A DNA stretch of 64,000 bases from NCBI GenBank assembly GCA_002482545.1, contig DLGF01000020.1, positions 213,850 to 277,849 on the forward strand. The letters run 5' to 3'. Made by a program: the position numbers and the translations under genes. Below, one piece after another: positions 51,546-60,786 of the stretch; the stretch's first letter is position 1; every line of letters starts with the position of its first letter. The notes beneath the pieces are model-generated. The model was given only the letters and a program-made list of their open reading frames with translations. It did no database searches and had not been told where the DNA came from. Origin of the DNA: Sporomusaceae bacterium UBA7701. Its GTDB lineage: Bacteria; Bacillota; Negativicutes; Sporomusales; UBA7701.

Positions 51546-52580
51546 ATGTCGAGAACCTATTCGGTGTGGTTAAAGATTGGCGTTGTAGTAGCCGGCTTGT
51601 TTCTGCTCAGTCAGGTAACTTCCATTTATCTGCCGATTATTCTTGCCGTCGTGCTGGCGTTTATCCTGAATCCGGCGGTCAATCTGTTTTCCCGTTTTCG
51701 CCTGTGGCCGGCGAGATTTCATATTCCCCGCGGCCTGGCGGTGATTTTGGCAATCATCGTCGCCCTTCTGGCGATCGGGGCAGGCATGTTTTTTATCTTT
51801 TTCCCATTTGTCGCCGAATTCGACCGGTTTGTCGCCAATCTTCCCGCTCTGCTCCGCAAGATTCAGAACCTGACCGGCGTGCTCGAAGCCCGGGCCCACG
51901 ACATGGAAGTTCCGGAGGCTGTCCGGGCGGTCGCCGACCACGCCCTCACCACGGCGGTTTCCTACGCTCTCGCGGTGGGACGCCGGCTGCTGGATTCGAC
52001 GGTGGGCTTTGCGTCGCAGGTGGTCGAGCTGGTGGTTGTGCCGGTGCTGACCTATTACTTCCTGAAGGACTGGCGGGAGCTGAAGGAATCGGTGGTGGAG
52101 GTGCTGCCGTCGGCGGCCAGGGGCAAGGCCCGCCTCATCATCGAAGAGATGGCGGCGGTGGTGAGCGCTTATATCCGCGGACAGGCGCTGGTAAGCATCA
52201 TCATCGGTTTTTTGGTGTTTCTCGGCATGTATTTCCTCGATGTCGGTTATCCGCTCGTTCTGGGGCTCTTGGCTACCTTGACGGAGACCATTCCCATCAT
52301 CGGCCCGATCATCGGGGCCACTCCGGCCCTGTTTCTCGCCTACTTGAATTCCCCGGCCCTCGCACTCAAAGTCCTGATCTTTTTTCTGGTCATCCATCAA
52401 CTTGAAAACCATATCGTAGTGCCGAAAATTATGGGGCACACCATTGCCCTGCATCCAGTGGTGGTCATTATCAGCCTGCTGATCGGCGGGCAACTGCTGG
52501 GCGTGGTCGGCATGATTCTCTCGGTGCCGGTGGCGGCGCTGTTAAAGGTACTTTTAAAACACTTGTGGCACAACGAATAG
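51546..52580 (+). CDS. AI-2E family membrane transporter
   Basis: 344 aa with about eight membrane helices in the PF01594 layout: an N-terminal pair, a long cytosolic/periplasmic middle (residues about 95-150), and the conserved end TLTETIPIIGPIIGATPALFLAYL with QLENHIVVPKIMG. Members export autoinducer-2 or act as Na+/H+ antiporters, so the name gives no sure substrate. AGGAGG precedes ATG 51546. Confidence 0.9.
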   Translation: MSRTYSVWLKIGVVVAGLFLLSQVTSIYLPIILAVVLAFILNPAVNLFSRFRLWPARFHIPRGLAVILAIIVALLAIGAGMFFIFFPFVAEFDRFVANLPALLRKIQNLTGVLEARAHDMEVPEAVRAVADHALTTAVSYALAVGRRLLDSTVGFASQVVELVVVPVLTYYFLKDWRELKESVVEVLPSAARGKARLIIEEMAAVVSAYIRGQALVSIIIGFLVFLGMYFLDVGYPLVLGLLATLTETIPIIGPIIGATPALFLAYLNSPALALKVLIFFLVIHQLENHIVVPKIMGHTIALHPVVVIISLLIGGQLLGVVGMILSVPVAALLKVLLKHLWHNE

Positions 52581-52619
52581 CGATGTTACTCCCAAAGTGA
52601 GGAGAGAGGTGTTTGGCCG

Positions 52620-53066
52620 ATGATCAACATGGTCGATTTGAAGGAAAAGCTGCGGGAACGGCAGTATAAGCTTACCTCGCAGCGGCAGACGATTTTACAG
52701 TCGTTCATCGATAACCCCGACCGCCACCTTAGCGCCGAGGACGTTTACAACATTGTCCGTCTCCAGAGCCCCGACCTCGGGCTGGCTACCGTTTACCGGA
52801 CGCTGGAACTCTTGAGCGAACTGGATATTTTGCAGAAACTCGATTTCGGCGACGGGCGAAGCCGCTATGAAATCAATGAGATGAGCACGCCGCATCATCA
52901 CCATCACCTGATCTGCCTGTCCTGCGGCCGCGTCCGGGAGTTTGAGGACGACCTGCTGGAAACGCTGGAGACGGCCATCGCCCGGAAAAGCAAATTTATG
53001 ATCGTCGATCACCAGTTGAAATTCTATGGTTATTGTCAGGAGTGCCAGGAAAAAGGTGAAGATTAG
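52620..53066 (+). CDS. fur: Fur family metalloregulator
   Basis: 148 aa. An N-terminal winged helix (QRQTILQSFIDNPDRHLSAEDVY and LATVYRTLELLSE) is followed by the metal-binding dimer domain with HHHHHLICLSCGRVREFED. The structural zinc site uses CLSC and the C-terminal CQEC. The split between Fur, PerR and Zur cannot be made safely from this; the general form fits Fur. GAGAGG lies 10 bases before ATG 52620. The stop overlaps hemZ, a haem gene. Confidence 0.9.
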   Translation: MINMVDLKEKLRERQYKLTSQRQTILQSFIDNPDRHLSAEDVYNIVRLQSPDLGLATVYRTLELLSELDILQKLDFGDGRSRYEINEMSTPHHHHHLICLSCGRVREFEDDLLETLETAIARKSKFMIVDHQLKFYGYCQECQEKGED

Positions 53067-54591
53067 CGGCTATTACCTTATCGGCGATCAGGAATGGGCC
53101 GGCGCCGTCGGTGATGCGATGGCGCTTTTTAGCATTCCGCCGGCGGGCGCGGTGGATGGCCGCAATATCAGCCGGTCCCTGGCGCCGGAAGGCATCGGGA
53201 TCGCCAACCGCGTTACTTCGGAACCCAAGGCGGCGCTGGTTACGGAAGTCTATTTCTGGCGAAAACCCGGCGTGCTCGGATGTTTGGTGAAACGAACCCC
53301 CTCGCAGAGCCGGGGGGAAGCGTTCGCCCCCGCCGTCAACCGCCTCATCCGGCTTCATTTGCTGACGCTGCTCAAGCCGCTGCTTGGGCATAGTCCCGGG
53401 CCGTGGGGCATTCTGCGGGGCGTGAGGCCCACCAAGATTGTCCACCGGCTGCTGGATGAGGGTACGGCGGCGACCGAAATAGCCGGGCGGATGTCCGAGC
53501 TCTACGCCGTCGAGCCCGCGAAGGCCGCCTTGATCACCCGCGTCGCCCTCAGGCAGCGGCCGGTTTTGCCGCCTAAAGGGGTTCTGGGGCGGAAGGTCGG
53601 GGTCTATGTGGGAATACCCTATTGTCCCACCCGCTGCTTGTACTGTTCTTTCCCCGCCTATGTGCTGCCTGCGGACCGGCGGCAGGTGGAAAACTTCCTG
53701 GCGGCGCTTCAGGCGGACGCGGACGCGGCGGCCCGGACGATGGACGGCCTTGGCCTGACCGCCGAGAGCGTGTATATCGGCGGCGGCACCCCCACCAGCC
53801 TGAACGAGGCGGATTTCAGCCGGATGCTGGAATTCGTCCGCCGGCGGTTCGTGGGCCCCGGCACCCGGGAATTTACGGTGGAAGCCGGCCGGCCGGACAG
53901 CATTACGGCGGAAAAACTGGCCGCCATGGTCCGGGAAGGGGTGACCCGGATCAGCGTCAACCCCCAGACGATGCAGGAAAAAACTTTAAAACTTATTGGA
54001 CGAAGCCACACGCCAACGGATATAATAGAGATATTCGGGAAAATCCGCCAAATGGGTCTTCCCGTCATTAACATGGATATCATTGTCGGACTGCCCGGTG
54101 AAGGCGAGCGGGAGATCGCGGATACCCTCGGACAGATCGCCCGGCTGGCGCCGGAAAACCTGACTGTACATACACTGGCCATCAAAAAGGGTTCCCTTCT
54201 GAAGGCCGGCCGGGAGGAGTTGAGTCTCCCCGGCGAGGAACTGACCGCCCGGATGCTGGCGACGGCCGCCCGCTCCGCCGAGGCCATGGGCCTGCTGCCT
54301 TACTATCTCTACCGCCAGAAATACATGACCGGCAATCTCGAAAATGTCGGCTACGCCAAACCGGGCTACGAATGCATCTATAACATTCAGATCATGGAAG
54401 AACGGCAAACGATAATCGGAGTCGGCCCGGCGGCGGGGACGAAAGCGGTGAGGGCGGACTTTCGCCTTTCCAGCGCCTATAATCCCAAAGATATCGATAC
54501 CTATATCCGAAACTTGCAAACATACGTTGAACGCCGGCGGCTGTTGCTGGCGGAGCTGTTCAGCGCCGAGGAGGAAAATGCATGCTTATAA
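53056..54591 (+). CDS. hemZ: HemZ-like coproporphyrinogen dehydrogenase, radical SAM
   Basis: 511 aa. The radical SAM cluster motif is CPTRCLYCSF near residue 196, followed by the GGGTPT block and SVNPQTMQEKTLKLIGR. A long N-terminal domain (about 1-180, ending GVRPTKIVHRLLDEG) is typical of HemZ as opposed to HemN. It probably oxidises coproporphyrinogen III or acts on haem without oxygen. GTG 53056 is chosen: AGGA is 5 bases upstream. The start overlaps fur by 11 bases, which ties it to the iron regulator. Confidence 0.9.
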   Translation: MKISGYYLIGDQEWAGAVGDAMALFSIPPAGAVDGRNISRSLAPEGIGIANRVTSEPKAALVTEVYFWRKPGVLGCLVKRTPSQSRGEAFAPAVNRLIRLHLLTLLKPLLGHSPGPWGILRGVRPTKIVHRLLDEGTAATEIAGRMSELYAVEPAKAALITRVALRQRPVLPPKGVLGRKVGVYVGIPYCPTRCLYCSFPAYVLPADRRQVENFLAALQADADAAARTMDGLGLTAESVYIGGGTPTSLNEADFSRMLEFVRRRFVGPGTREFTVEAGRPDSITAEKLAAMVREGVTRISVNPQTMQEKTLKLIGRSHTPTDIIEIFGKIRQMGLPVINMDIIVGLPGEGEREIADTLGQIARLAPENLTVHTLAIKKGSLLKAGREELSLPGEELTARMLATAARSAEAMGLLPYYLYRQKYMTGNLENVGYAKPGYECIYNIQIMEERQTIIGVGPAAGTKAVRADFRLSSAYNPKDIDTYIRNLQTYVERRRLLLAELFSAEEENACL

Positions 54592-55847
54592 CGGGTCCGC
54601 GAGGAACGAAAGACGTATTGCCCGAGGCGTCCGCCCATTGGCAGTATGTCGAAAAAACCGCCAGGGAGGTTTGCCGGACATACGCCTACCAGGAAATCCG
54701 CACGCCGATCTTTGAACATACCGAACTTTTCCTGCGGGGTATCGGCGAAACGACGGATATCGTGCAGAAAGAGATGTATACCTTCAACGACCGGGGCGGC
54801 AGGAGCGTCACGCTGCGTCCGGAAAACACCGCGTCCGTTGTCCGCTCTTACTTGGAGAATAAGCTTTACAGCGGCCCTCAGCCGACGAAGGTCTATTACA
54901 TCGGGCCGATGTTCCGCTATGACCGCCCGCAGGCCGGGCGCTTGCGCCAATTTCACCAGTTCGGCCTGGAAGCGATCGGCGCCGGGGGGCCGGCCGTAGA
55001 CGCCGAAATCATCATGGCTGCCGTGCAGTTCTTTCGGAAGTTGGGCTTGACCGACCTCAACCTGTTCATCAATTCGGTCGGCTGTCCCAAGTGCCGCCCC
55101 GTATACCGGACCAGGCTGCAGGAAGCGCTGCGCGACAAGCTGCCGGATTTCTGCCCCGATTGCCAATCGCGGTTCGACCGCAACCCCATGCGGATTCTCG
55201 ATTGCAAAAGCGAAAAATGCGCCGAACTGTCGGCTGACGCGCCGGAGATGGCGGAGTGTTTGTGCGAGGAGTGCGCCGGTCATTTTGCCGGCCTCAAAGA
55301 GCTGCTCACCGCCGCCGGCGTCGATTATAAAGTCAATCCGCGGTTGGTGAGGGGACTCGACTACTACACCAAGACGGCCTTTGAAATTCAGTATCCGCTC
55401 TTGGGCGCCCAGAGCGCGATCTGCGGCGGCGGCCGCTATGACGGTCTGATCGAGGAATGCGGCGGCGATCCGACTCCGGCCATCGGTTATGCCATCGGCC
55501 TGGAGCGGGTATTGCTGGCCCTGGAAAAACAAAGCCTCCTGCCGGCCATCCCCACGGAAATCGATGTCTTCGTCGCCGCGGTGGACGATGCGACCCGGGC
55601 GAAAGCCTTCCAGCTTCTCTGCGGCTTGCGCCGGGCGGGCCTTCGCTGCGATATGGACTTCATGGAGCGCAGCCTCAAGGCCCAACTGAAGCAGGCCAAC
55701 CGGTACCCGGCCCGGTTCGTGGCCATTATCGGCGAAGAAGAGGCGGCGCAGGATAAAGTGACGCTGAAAAATATGACGACCGGAGAGCAGGAACTGGTGG
55801 ACGCCGCCGGTATCGGAGCCAAGCTGAAAGGTGATTTGGAGGAATAA
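54582..55847 (+). CDS. hisS: Histidyl-tRNA synthetase
   Basis: 421 aa class II synthetase. Motif 1 region (GPRGTKDVLPEA, IRTPIFEHTELF), motif 2 (MFRYDRPQAGRLRQFHQFG), the histidine-specific block VRGLDYYTKTAFE and motif 3 (GGDPTPAIGYAIGLERVLLAL) are present, with the anticodon-binding domain in the last 95 residues. The start overlaps hemZ by 10 bases behind GAGGAGG, and aspS begins 1 bp after. Confidence 0.97.
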   Translation: MLITGPRGTKDVLPEASAHWQYVEKTAREVCRTYAYQEIRTPIFEHTELFLRGIGETTDIVQKEMYTFNDRGGRSVTLRPENTASVVRSYLENKLYSGPQPTKVYYIGPMFRYDRPQAGRLRQFHQFGLEAIGAGGPAVDAEIIMAAVQFFRKLGLTDLNLFINSVGCPKCRPVYRTRLQEALRDKLPDFCPDCQSRFDRNPMRILDCKSEKCAELSADAPEMAECLCEECAGHFAGLKELLTAAGVDYKVNPRLVRGLDYYTKTAFEIQYPLLGAQSAICGGGRYDGLIEECGGDPTPAIGYAIGLERVLLALEKQSLLPAIPTEIDVFVAAVDDATRAKAFQLLCGLRRAGLRCDMDFMERSLKAQLKQANRYPARFVAIIGEEEAAQDKVTLKNMTTGEQELVDAAGIGAKLKGDLEE

Positions 55848-55848
55848 T

Positions 55849-57636
55849 ATGGACTCAATGCAAGGTTTAAAAAGAACGCACGCCTGCGCCGAGCTGGCCA
55901 AAACGCAGGCCGGGCAGGAAGTGACCCTCTGTGGCTGGGTGGCCCGCCGCCGCGATCACGGGGGACTGATATTCGTCGATCTCAGGGACCGCTCGGGGAT
56001 TGTCCAGGCGGTGTTTTCGCCGGGCGTGGCCGAAGAGGCTTTCCGCAAGGCCGAAAGCATCCGGTCGGAATATGTCCTGGCGGTCCGCGGCACCGTCCGG
56101 CTGCGCAGCGAAGAGACGGTCAACCCGGGCATGGCGACCGGCGAAATCGAAGTCTACGGCGCCGAACTGCGGATCCTGAACGCCGCCAAAACCCCGCCCT
56201 TTTATATTCAGGACGAGCTTGACGTCGATGAAAATCTCAGGCTCAAATACCGCTATCTCGACCTCCGGCGCCCGGAAATGCAGCGCAACCTGCTGCTGCG
56301 CCACCGGGTGACCAAGCTGATGCGCGACTTTCTCGACCGGGAGGGCTTTGTCGAAATCGAAACCCCGATGCTTACCAAAAGCACGCCGGAAGGGGCCCGG
56401 GACTACCTGGTGCCCAGCCGGGTCAATCCGGGGAAATTTTACGCCCTGCCCCAGTCACCCCAGATCTTCAAGCAAATCCTGATGGTTTCCGGGTTCGAAA
56501 AGTATTTCCAGATCGTGCGCTGCTTCCGGGACGAGGACCTCAGGGCCGACCGCCAGCCGGAGTTTACCCAGCTGGACATCGAAATGTCGTTCATCGACCG
56601 GGAAGACGTCCTGACGATGATGGAGCGCATGGTGGCCCATCTCTTCAAGGACGCGGTCGGCGCCGATGTCGCTCTGCCCTTCCGGCGGATGAGCTTTGAC
56701 GACGCTATGGCTAAATATGGCTCGGACAAGCCCGACCTGCGGTTCGGGATGGAGCTGATGGATTTGTCCGACGCCGTGCGGGGCTCGAACTTCAAGGTGT
56801 TTGAAGCGGTGCTGGCGTCCGGCGGCCGGGTCAAAGCCATCAATGTCAAGGGCTATGCCCATGTTCCGCGGCGGGAGCTGGACGGCCTGGTGGAATACGT
56901 CGCCGGCTGCGGCGGCAAGGGCCTGGCCTGGATGTGCTACACCGCCGAAGGAATCAAGTCCCAGATTACGAAGTTTTTCAACCAGGCGATGATCGACCGG
57001 ATTACCCAGGCGTCCGGCGCGCAGGAAGGCGATCTGCTCCTCATCATGGCCGGCGAGCCGGCGTCGCTCAACCCGGCTCTGGGCCAGCTGCGGCTGGAAA
57101 TGGCCCGCCGGCTTAACTTGATTGACCCCGACAAGCTTTCTTTCCTGTGGGTGCTTGATTTTCCGATGTTCGAGCACGACCCGGAGGAGAACCGCTGGGT
57201 GGCGATGCACCATCCCTTCACCTCGCCGCGGGACGAAGACCTTGAGCGCCTCGACGCCGACCCGGGGAGCCTCCGGGCCAAGGCCTACGACCTGGTGCTC
57301 AACGGCGTGGAACTGGGAGGGGGAAGCATCCGGATCCACAGCCGGGATTTGCAGGAACGCGTCTTCCGGGCCATCGGCCTTACCGCCGAGGAAGCCATGG
57401 AGAAATTCGGCTTTTTGCTGGAAGCCTTCGAATACGGCACGCCGCCCCACGGCGGCATCGCCTTCGGCCTGGACCGCCTGATCATGCTGATGGCGGGCCG
57501 CTCTTCGATCCGCGACGTCATCGCCTTCCCGAAGACCCAGAGCGCGACCGACGTCATGACCCAGGCGCCCTCCGAGGTAACCGCCCGTCAACTGAAAGAA
57601 CTGCATATCAAGACCGATGTGGTTGTGAAAAAGTAG
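55849..57636 (+). CDS. aspS: Aspartyl-tRNA synthetase
   Basis: 595 aa, bacterial-type AspRS. An N-terminal OB anticodon domain (about 5-110; CGWVARRRDHGGLIFVDLRD) is followed by the class II core (KYRYLDLRRPEMQRN, CFRDEDLRADRQPEFTQLDIE), the bacterial GAD insertion (about 290-410) and motif 3 (GIAFGLDRLIMLMAG). ATG 55849 is supported by GGAGG (55838-55842) 6 bases upstream. A terminator at 57648-57680 ends the operon. Confidence 0.97.
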   Translation: MDSMQGLKRTHACAELAKTQAGQEVTLCGWVARRRDHGGLIFVDLRDRSGIVQAVFSPGVAEEAFRKAESIRSEYVLAVRGTVRLRSEETVNPGMATGEIEVYGAELRILNAAKTPPFYIQDELDVDENLRLKYRYLDLRRPEMQRNLLLRHRVTKLMRDFLDREGFVEIETPMLTKSTPEGARDYLVPSRVNPGKFYALPQSPQIFKQILMVSGFEKYFQIVRCFRDEDLRADRQPEFTQLDIEMSFIDREDVLTMMERMVAHLFKDAVGADVALPFRRMSFDDAMAKYGSDKPDLRFGMELMDLSDAVRGSNFKVFEAVLASGGRVKAINVKGYAHVPRRELDGLVEYVAGCGGKGLAWMCYTAEGIKSQITKFFNQAMIDRITQASGAQEGDLLLIMAGEPASLNPALGQLRLEMARRLNLIDPDKLSFLWVLDFPMFEHDPEENRWVAMHHPFTSPRDEDLERLDADPGSLRAKAYDLVLNGVELGGGSIRIHSRDLQERVFRAIGLTAEEAMEKFGFLLEAFEYGTPPHGGIAFGLDRLIMLMAGRSSIRDVIAFPKTQSATDVMTQAPSEVTARQLKELHIKTDVVVKK

Positions 57637-57647
57637 CCTTGCGGCGG

Positions 57648-57680
57648 AAAGCCGGTCCTCTTTGCGGGGACCGGCTTTTG
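57648..57680 (+). terminator. Terminator after aspS
   Basis: AAAGCCGGTCC (57648-57658) pairs with GGACCGGCTTTT (57668-57679). Confidence 0.9.
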
Positions 57681-57774
57681 AGCGCCCGGAGCTTCGCTAA
57701 CAGTCCGGCGCTTAACCGGCGGCTTTTAATAATCACGACCGCCTTGATGGCAAAACATTCCGGGGCCGCCGCGC

Positions 57775-57803
57775 TTGCAAATGGCCTTTAACTCTGCTAA
57801 TAT
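57775..57803 (+). promoter_or_regulatory. Promoter of the putative 6S RNA
   Basis: TTGCAA (57775-57780), 17 bases, TAATAT (57798-57803) with TGC directly before the -10. Predicted start near 57810. Confidence 0.6.
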
Positions 57804-57811
57804 AAAGACGG

Positions 57812-58018
57812 AAAAATCAAATAATATCCGCTATAACCCCTGCTGTGTACGTGCGGCGCCGATGTTTTGAGCCAACACATTCACATTGGGAGCCCGTCTC
57901 TGGTTGCAGCATGTAAGCCCTGAACGCTAGGGGACACATAAAGCCGCCAGGAGGGCACCCACCTGCCTGAGGCAGGTTCAAAACAACGGCTATACGGCAT
58001 GGTGGGGATTATTATTGC
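57812..58018 (+). ncRNA. ssrS: Probable 6S RNA
   Basis: About 200 bases between the promoter at 57775-57803 and a strong terminator. The ends can pair (ATAATATCC and CCCC near 57830-57840 with GGGG and ATTATTATT near 58003-58017). The interior has features I associate with clostridial 6S RNA: GCGGCGCCGATG, GAGCCAACACATTC, a GGGAGCCCG turn, and CACCCACCTGCCTGAGGCAGG. 6S RNA binds sigma-A RNA polymerase by mimicking an open promoter. Assignment is by pattern memory, not a covariance search. Confidence 0.72.
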
Positions 58019-58062
58019 ACATAAAAAGACCGGCACAACTGGGCCGGTCTTTTTATGTGCAT
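58016..58062. terminator. Long terminator hairpin after the 6S RNA candidate
   Basis: TGCACATAAAAAGACCGG (58016-58033) pairs with CCGGTCTTTTTATGTGCA (58044-58061), an 18-bp stem with internal T/A runs usable on both strands. Confidence 0.88.
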
Positions 58063-58124
58063 TTGATAGGAGTTTTATTTTTCGGACAGAAATAGTACCA
58101 AGAGAAGAAGGAAGGAGTGATAGC

Positions 58125-59162
58125 ATGCGAATCGTGGATTTGCGCAGCGACACGGTCACCCTGCCGACCCGGGAAATGCGCGACGCCATGTATAAGGCCG
58201 AAGTCGGCGACGACGTCTACCGGGAGGACCCGACGGTCACCGCTCTGGAAGAGCTTGGCGCGGACCTGCTGGGCAAGGAGGCCGGCCTGTTCGTCACCAG
58301 CGGCACGATGGGCAACCAACTGGCCGCCATGGCCCATACCAAGAAAAGCGACGAGATTATCTGCGAAAGCGAATCCCATATCTATTGCTACGAGGTCGCC
58401 GGTCTGGCCTGCCTGTCGGGCGCCCAGAGCCGGCCGCTCGCCGGCGACAGGGGAATATTGACCGCCGGCCGGATCCGCGGCGCCATCCGTCCGGGCGGCG
58501 ATGTCCATATTCCCGACACCGGCCTAATCTGCCTGGAAAATACCCACAACCGGGCGGGAGGAACGTGCTATCCGCTGGCCGAACTGGAGGCCATCAGGGC
58601 GGTGGCCGATGAATACCGCATCCCTGTGCATATGGACGGCGCGCGGATCTTCAACGCGGCCGTGGCCCAGGGCGTGTCGGCGGGAGAGATCGCCCGGCAC
58701 GCCGACAGCGTGCAGTTCTGCCTGTCGAAAGGGCTGGCTGCCCCGGTCGGTTCGCTGCTGGTCGGCTCCCGGGACTTTGTCGAGACGGCCCGGCGGTACC
58801 GGAAGATGCTGGGGGGAGGGCTCCGGCAGGCCGGCATCCTCGCCGCCGCCGGCATTGTAGCTCTCACCGGCATGGTCGACCGGCTGGCGGAGGACCATGC
58901 CAACGCCAGGACCCTCGGGGAAGCGCTAGCGAATCTGGACTACTGCATCGATCTGGGCACCGTCCAGACCAACCTCGTTATTTTCGATGTCGCCCCGCTG
59001 GGTCTGACGGCCGCCGCGTTCGTGGAAAGGCTTGCCGCCAGCGGGGTCAAAGCCGGCGCCTCCGGCGAATACCGGGTGCGGCTGGTGACCCACTACGGCA
59101 TTGAACGGAGCGATATCGACTACGTGGCCGGCGTTTTGGCCAGGCTCAAACCGCCCTGCTGA
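58125..59162 (+). CDS. Low-specificity L-threonine aldolase
   Basis: 345-aa PLP enzyme that splits threonine or allo-threonine to glycine and acetaldehyde. It starts with the family block MRIVDLRSDTVTLPTREM. The PLP lysine lies in SVQFCLSKGLAAPVGS near residue 204, and the aspartate binding the pyridine nitrogen in PVHMDGARIFNAAVA. ATG 58125 is 7 bases from AAGGAG; the frame is open further upstream but crosses the terminator at 58016-58062. A stand-alone gene. Confidence 0.92.
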   Translation: MRIVDLRSDTVTLPTREMRDAMYKAEVGDDVYREDPTVTALEELGADLLGKEAGLFVTSGTMGNQLAAMAHTKKSDEIICESESHIYCYEVAGLACLSGAQSRPLAGDRGILTAGRIRGAIRPGGDVHIPDTGLICLENTHNRAGGTCYPLAELEAIRAVADEYRIPVHMDGARIFNAAVAQGVSAGEIARHADSVQFCLSKGLAAPVGSLLVGSRDFVETARRYRKMLGGGLRQAGILAAAGIVALTGMVDRLAEDHANARTLGEALANLDYCIDLGTVQTNLVIFDVAPLGLTAAAFVERLAASGVKAGASGEYRVRLVTHYGIERSDIDYVAGVLARLKPPC

Positions 59163-59181
59163 CCAGGCAGGGCAAGTAACG

Positions 59182-59226
59182 GCAAAACCCAAGCCCGCCC
59201 GGGAGCGGACTTGGGTTTTGCTTTGC
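59182..59226. terminator. Bidirectional terminator
   Basis: GCAAAACCCAAG (59182-59193) and CTTGGGTTTTGC (59210-59221) form a perfect 12-bp stem between the convergent aldolase and YcaQ-like genes. Confidence 0.9.
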
Positions 59227-59271
59227 CGTCCGGCGGGGCAAAAGGCCGGCCCGGCTTTCCGCCTTCTGCCG

Positions 59272-60486
59272 TCATTCCGCCAGCCAGCCGACCGCGGGCC
59301 GGGCCGGCGGCTCCACCCGGACGGCGTCGCCGCCGCAAAAGGCGAGAAACTTGGTGAAACAGCGGCCAAGCGCGGCGCGCAGCCGGGCGGTGGGTTTTAC
59401 GCCCGGTTCCCACCACCAGTTTTTGATGATCAGCATTCCTCCTTTTTTGTCCCGGCCCGGTTCGAACCGGGCGATCAGCCGGTCGCCATAGAGGACGGGG
59501 AGGACATAGTAGCCGAATTCCCGGTCGCCGGCCGGCTTGTAAACTTCCCAGCGGTAGTCGAAGTCAAAGAGTTCCTTTATCAGTCGCCGGTCCCACAACA
59601 GATTGTCGAGCGGGGCAAGGACGGCGGCCCGCGCCGGCGGCTGATCGCCGGCCAAGACCCTGTCCAGGGCGGGCTTGTCTTGAGTTCTGAAATAGAGCGG
59701 CGCAGCAAGCCCTTCCACCCGGACCGCCCTGATCTTGCCCCGTTCCAGCAGCCGGGCGAAAGCCGCGGACCGCTGCTGCGCCTTCAGCCCCGTTATGCCG
59801 AGCCAGGCTTCGCCCGACCGGTCGGCGACCAGCCCGATGCCGCCCAGGCGGCGGAGCACATACCAGTCGTGATAGTCGGCCTCGGTTTGGTTGGGGTCGG
59901 GCGCGGCGAAAATGCCGGCAGGAAGATGCCGGTCGGCCAGATCGTAGATTTTGCGGGTATGAACCTTGTGGTGGACCACCAGATCGCCCCAGAAGTACAT
60001 GCTTTCCAGGGCCGCCCGGGACAGGCGGGTGGGGGCCCAGGGCCAGTCCACCGTCTCCGCCAGCGGCAAATCGGCCGACGAGACGGGACCGTGTTCTTCA
60101 ATATGCCTTTTGATCATGGGCGCCACTGACAGGGCCTGGGGGCAGCGATCGGCCAGGCTGCGCCGGTCGGCTTCCCGGCAGCGGGCGAAGCAGGGCCAGT
60201 CTTCGACCGGGTAGATGGACATGTTCTTATCCCAGCCGTCGAGGAGCCGCCGGTCGCCATAGAGCAGCCCGGTCAGCATGCCGGGGCGGAAGTCCTTGAC
60301 CCGCGACTGGAGGACCAATTCCTGATTATGGCCGACGATATTCAGGGGATCGAACTGAATGCAGCCGGCGCGGCGGATGAAGCGGAGGACGCCCTCCTTG
60401 CCGCTGAGGCCATGGGGCGGCCAAAGCTCCTGGTGGGCGAGGAGAAACCGGCGGGCTTGCTGTTTGGAAAGCAGTGGGTCTCCCAT
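59272..60486 (-). CDS. YcaQ/AlkX-like winged-helix DNA glycosylase
   Basis: 404 aa of the HTH_42 (YcaQ/AZL) family, glycosylases that unhook interstrand crosslinks and bulky alkyl lesions. The N-terminal winged helix leads to AGCIQFDPLNIV, where Q44-F-D46 matches the QxD active-site motif of E. coli YcaQ. Further family blocks are LLDGWDKNMSIYPVEDWP, RSGEAWLGITGLK, APLDNLLWDRRLIKELFDFDYRWEVYKP and YYVLPVLYGDRLIARF. ATG 60486 follows AAGAAGG. Its near-consensus promoter contains a LexA box (60533-60546), so induction by DNA damage is predicted. Confidence 0.88.
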   Translation of the reverse strand: MGDPLLSKQQARRFLLAHQELWPPHGLSGKEGVLRFIRRAGCIQFDPLNIVGHNQELVLQSRVKDFRPGMLTGLLYGDRRLLDGWDKNMSIYPVEDWPCFARCREADRRSLADRCPQALSVAPMIKRHIEEHGPVSSADLPLAETVDWPWAPTRLSRAALESMYFWGDLVVHHKVHTRKIYDLADRHLPAGIFAAPDPNQTEADYHDWYVLRRLGGIGLVADRSGEAWLGITGLKAQQRSAAFARLLERGKIRAVRVEGLAAPLYFRTQDKPALDRVLAGDQPPARAAVLAPLDNLLWDRRLIKELFDFDYRWEVYKPAGDREFGYYVLPVLYGDRLIARFEPGRDKKGGMLIIKNWWWEPGVKPTARLRAALGRCFTKFLAFCGGDAVRVEPPARPAVGWLAE

Positions 60487-60525
60487 GATCAACCTTCTTC
60501 CCTTGTTCGCAATATTCCTGATATC

Positions 60526-60554
60526 AGTATAGAGAACATGTGTTCGCATGTCAA
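60526..60554 (-). promoter_or_regulatory. Sigma-A promoter of the YcaQ-like gene
   Basis: On the minus strand TTGACA (60554-60549), 17 bases, TATACT (60531-60526). The spacer holds a LexA-like box. Confidence 0.85.
60533..60546. promoter_or_regulatory. Putative LexA (SOS) box
   Basis: On the minus strand CGAACACATGTTCT matches 13 of 14 positions of the Firmicute LexA box CGAACRNRYGTTYC. It lies between -35 and -10 of the YcaQ-like gene promoter, the position where LexA represses best. Confidence 0.75.
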
Positions 60555-60786
60555 GAGACCTTCCATAGCAAGTAAAAAAGGCTGAAAAGAGCGGTTGACG
60601 CCATCCTGCCGTACAAAACCCGGAGCAGGGGATGTTCCGGTGATCCGGCAAGGCGAAAAAAGACCATCGGTTAATTCCGTCTGAAACTGTGCATTTCCTT
60701 ATGCGAAGCACCCGGCCGCCGAACGGATGGATATCGACGGCCTGTTTTAGGGGCAGGCCGGGACAAAAAGCTGTGTTAGGCGGGTG

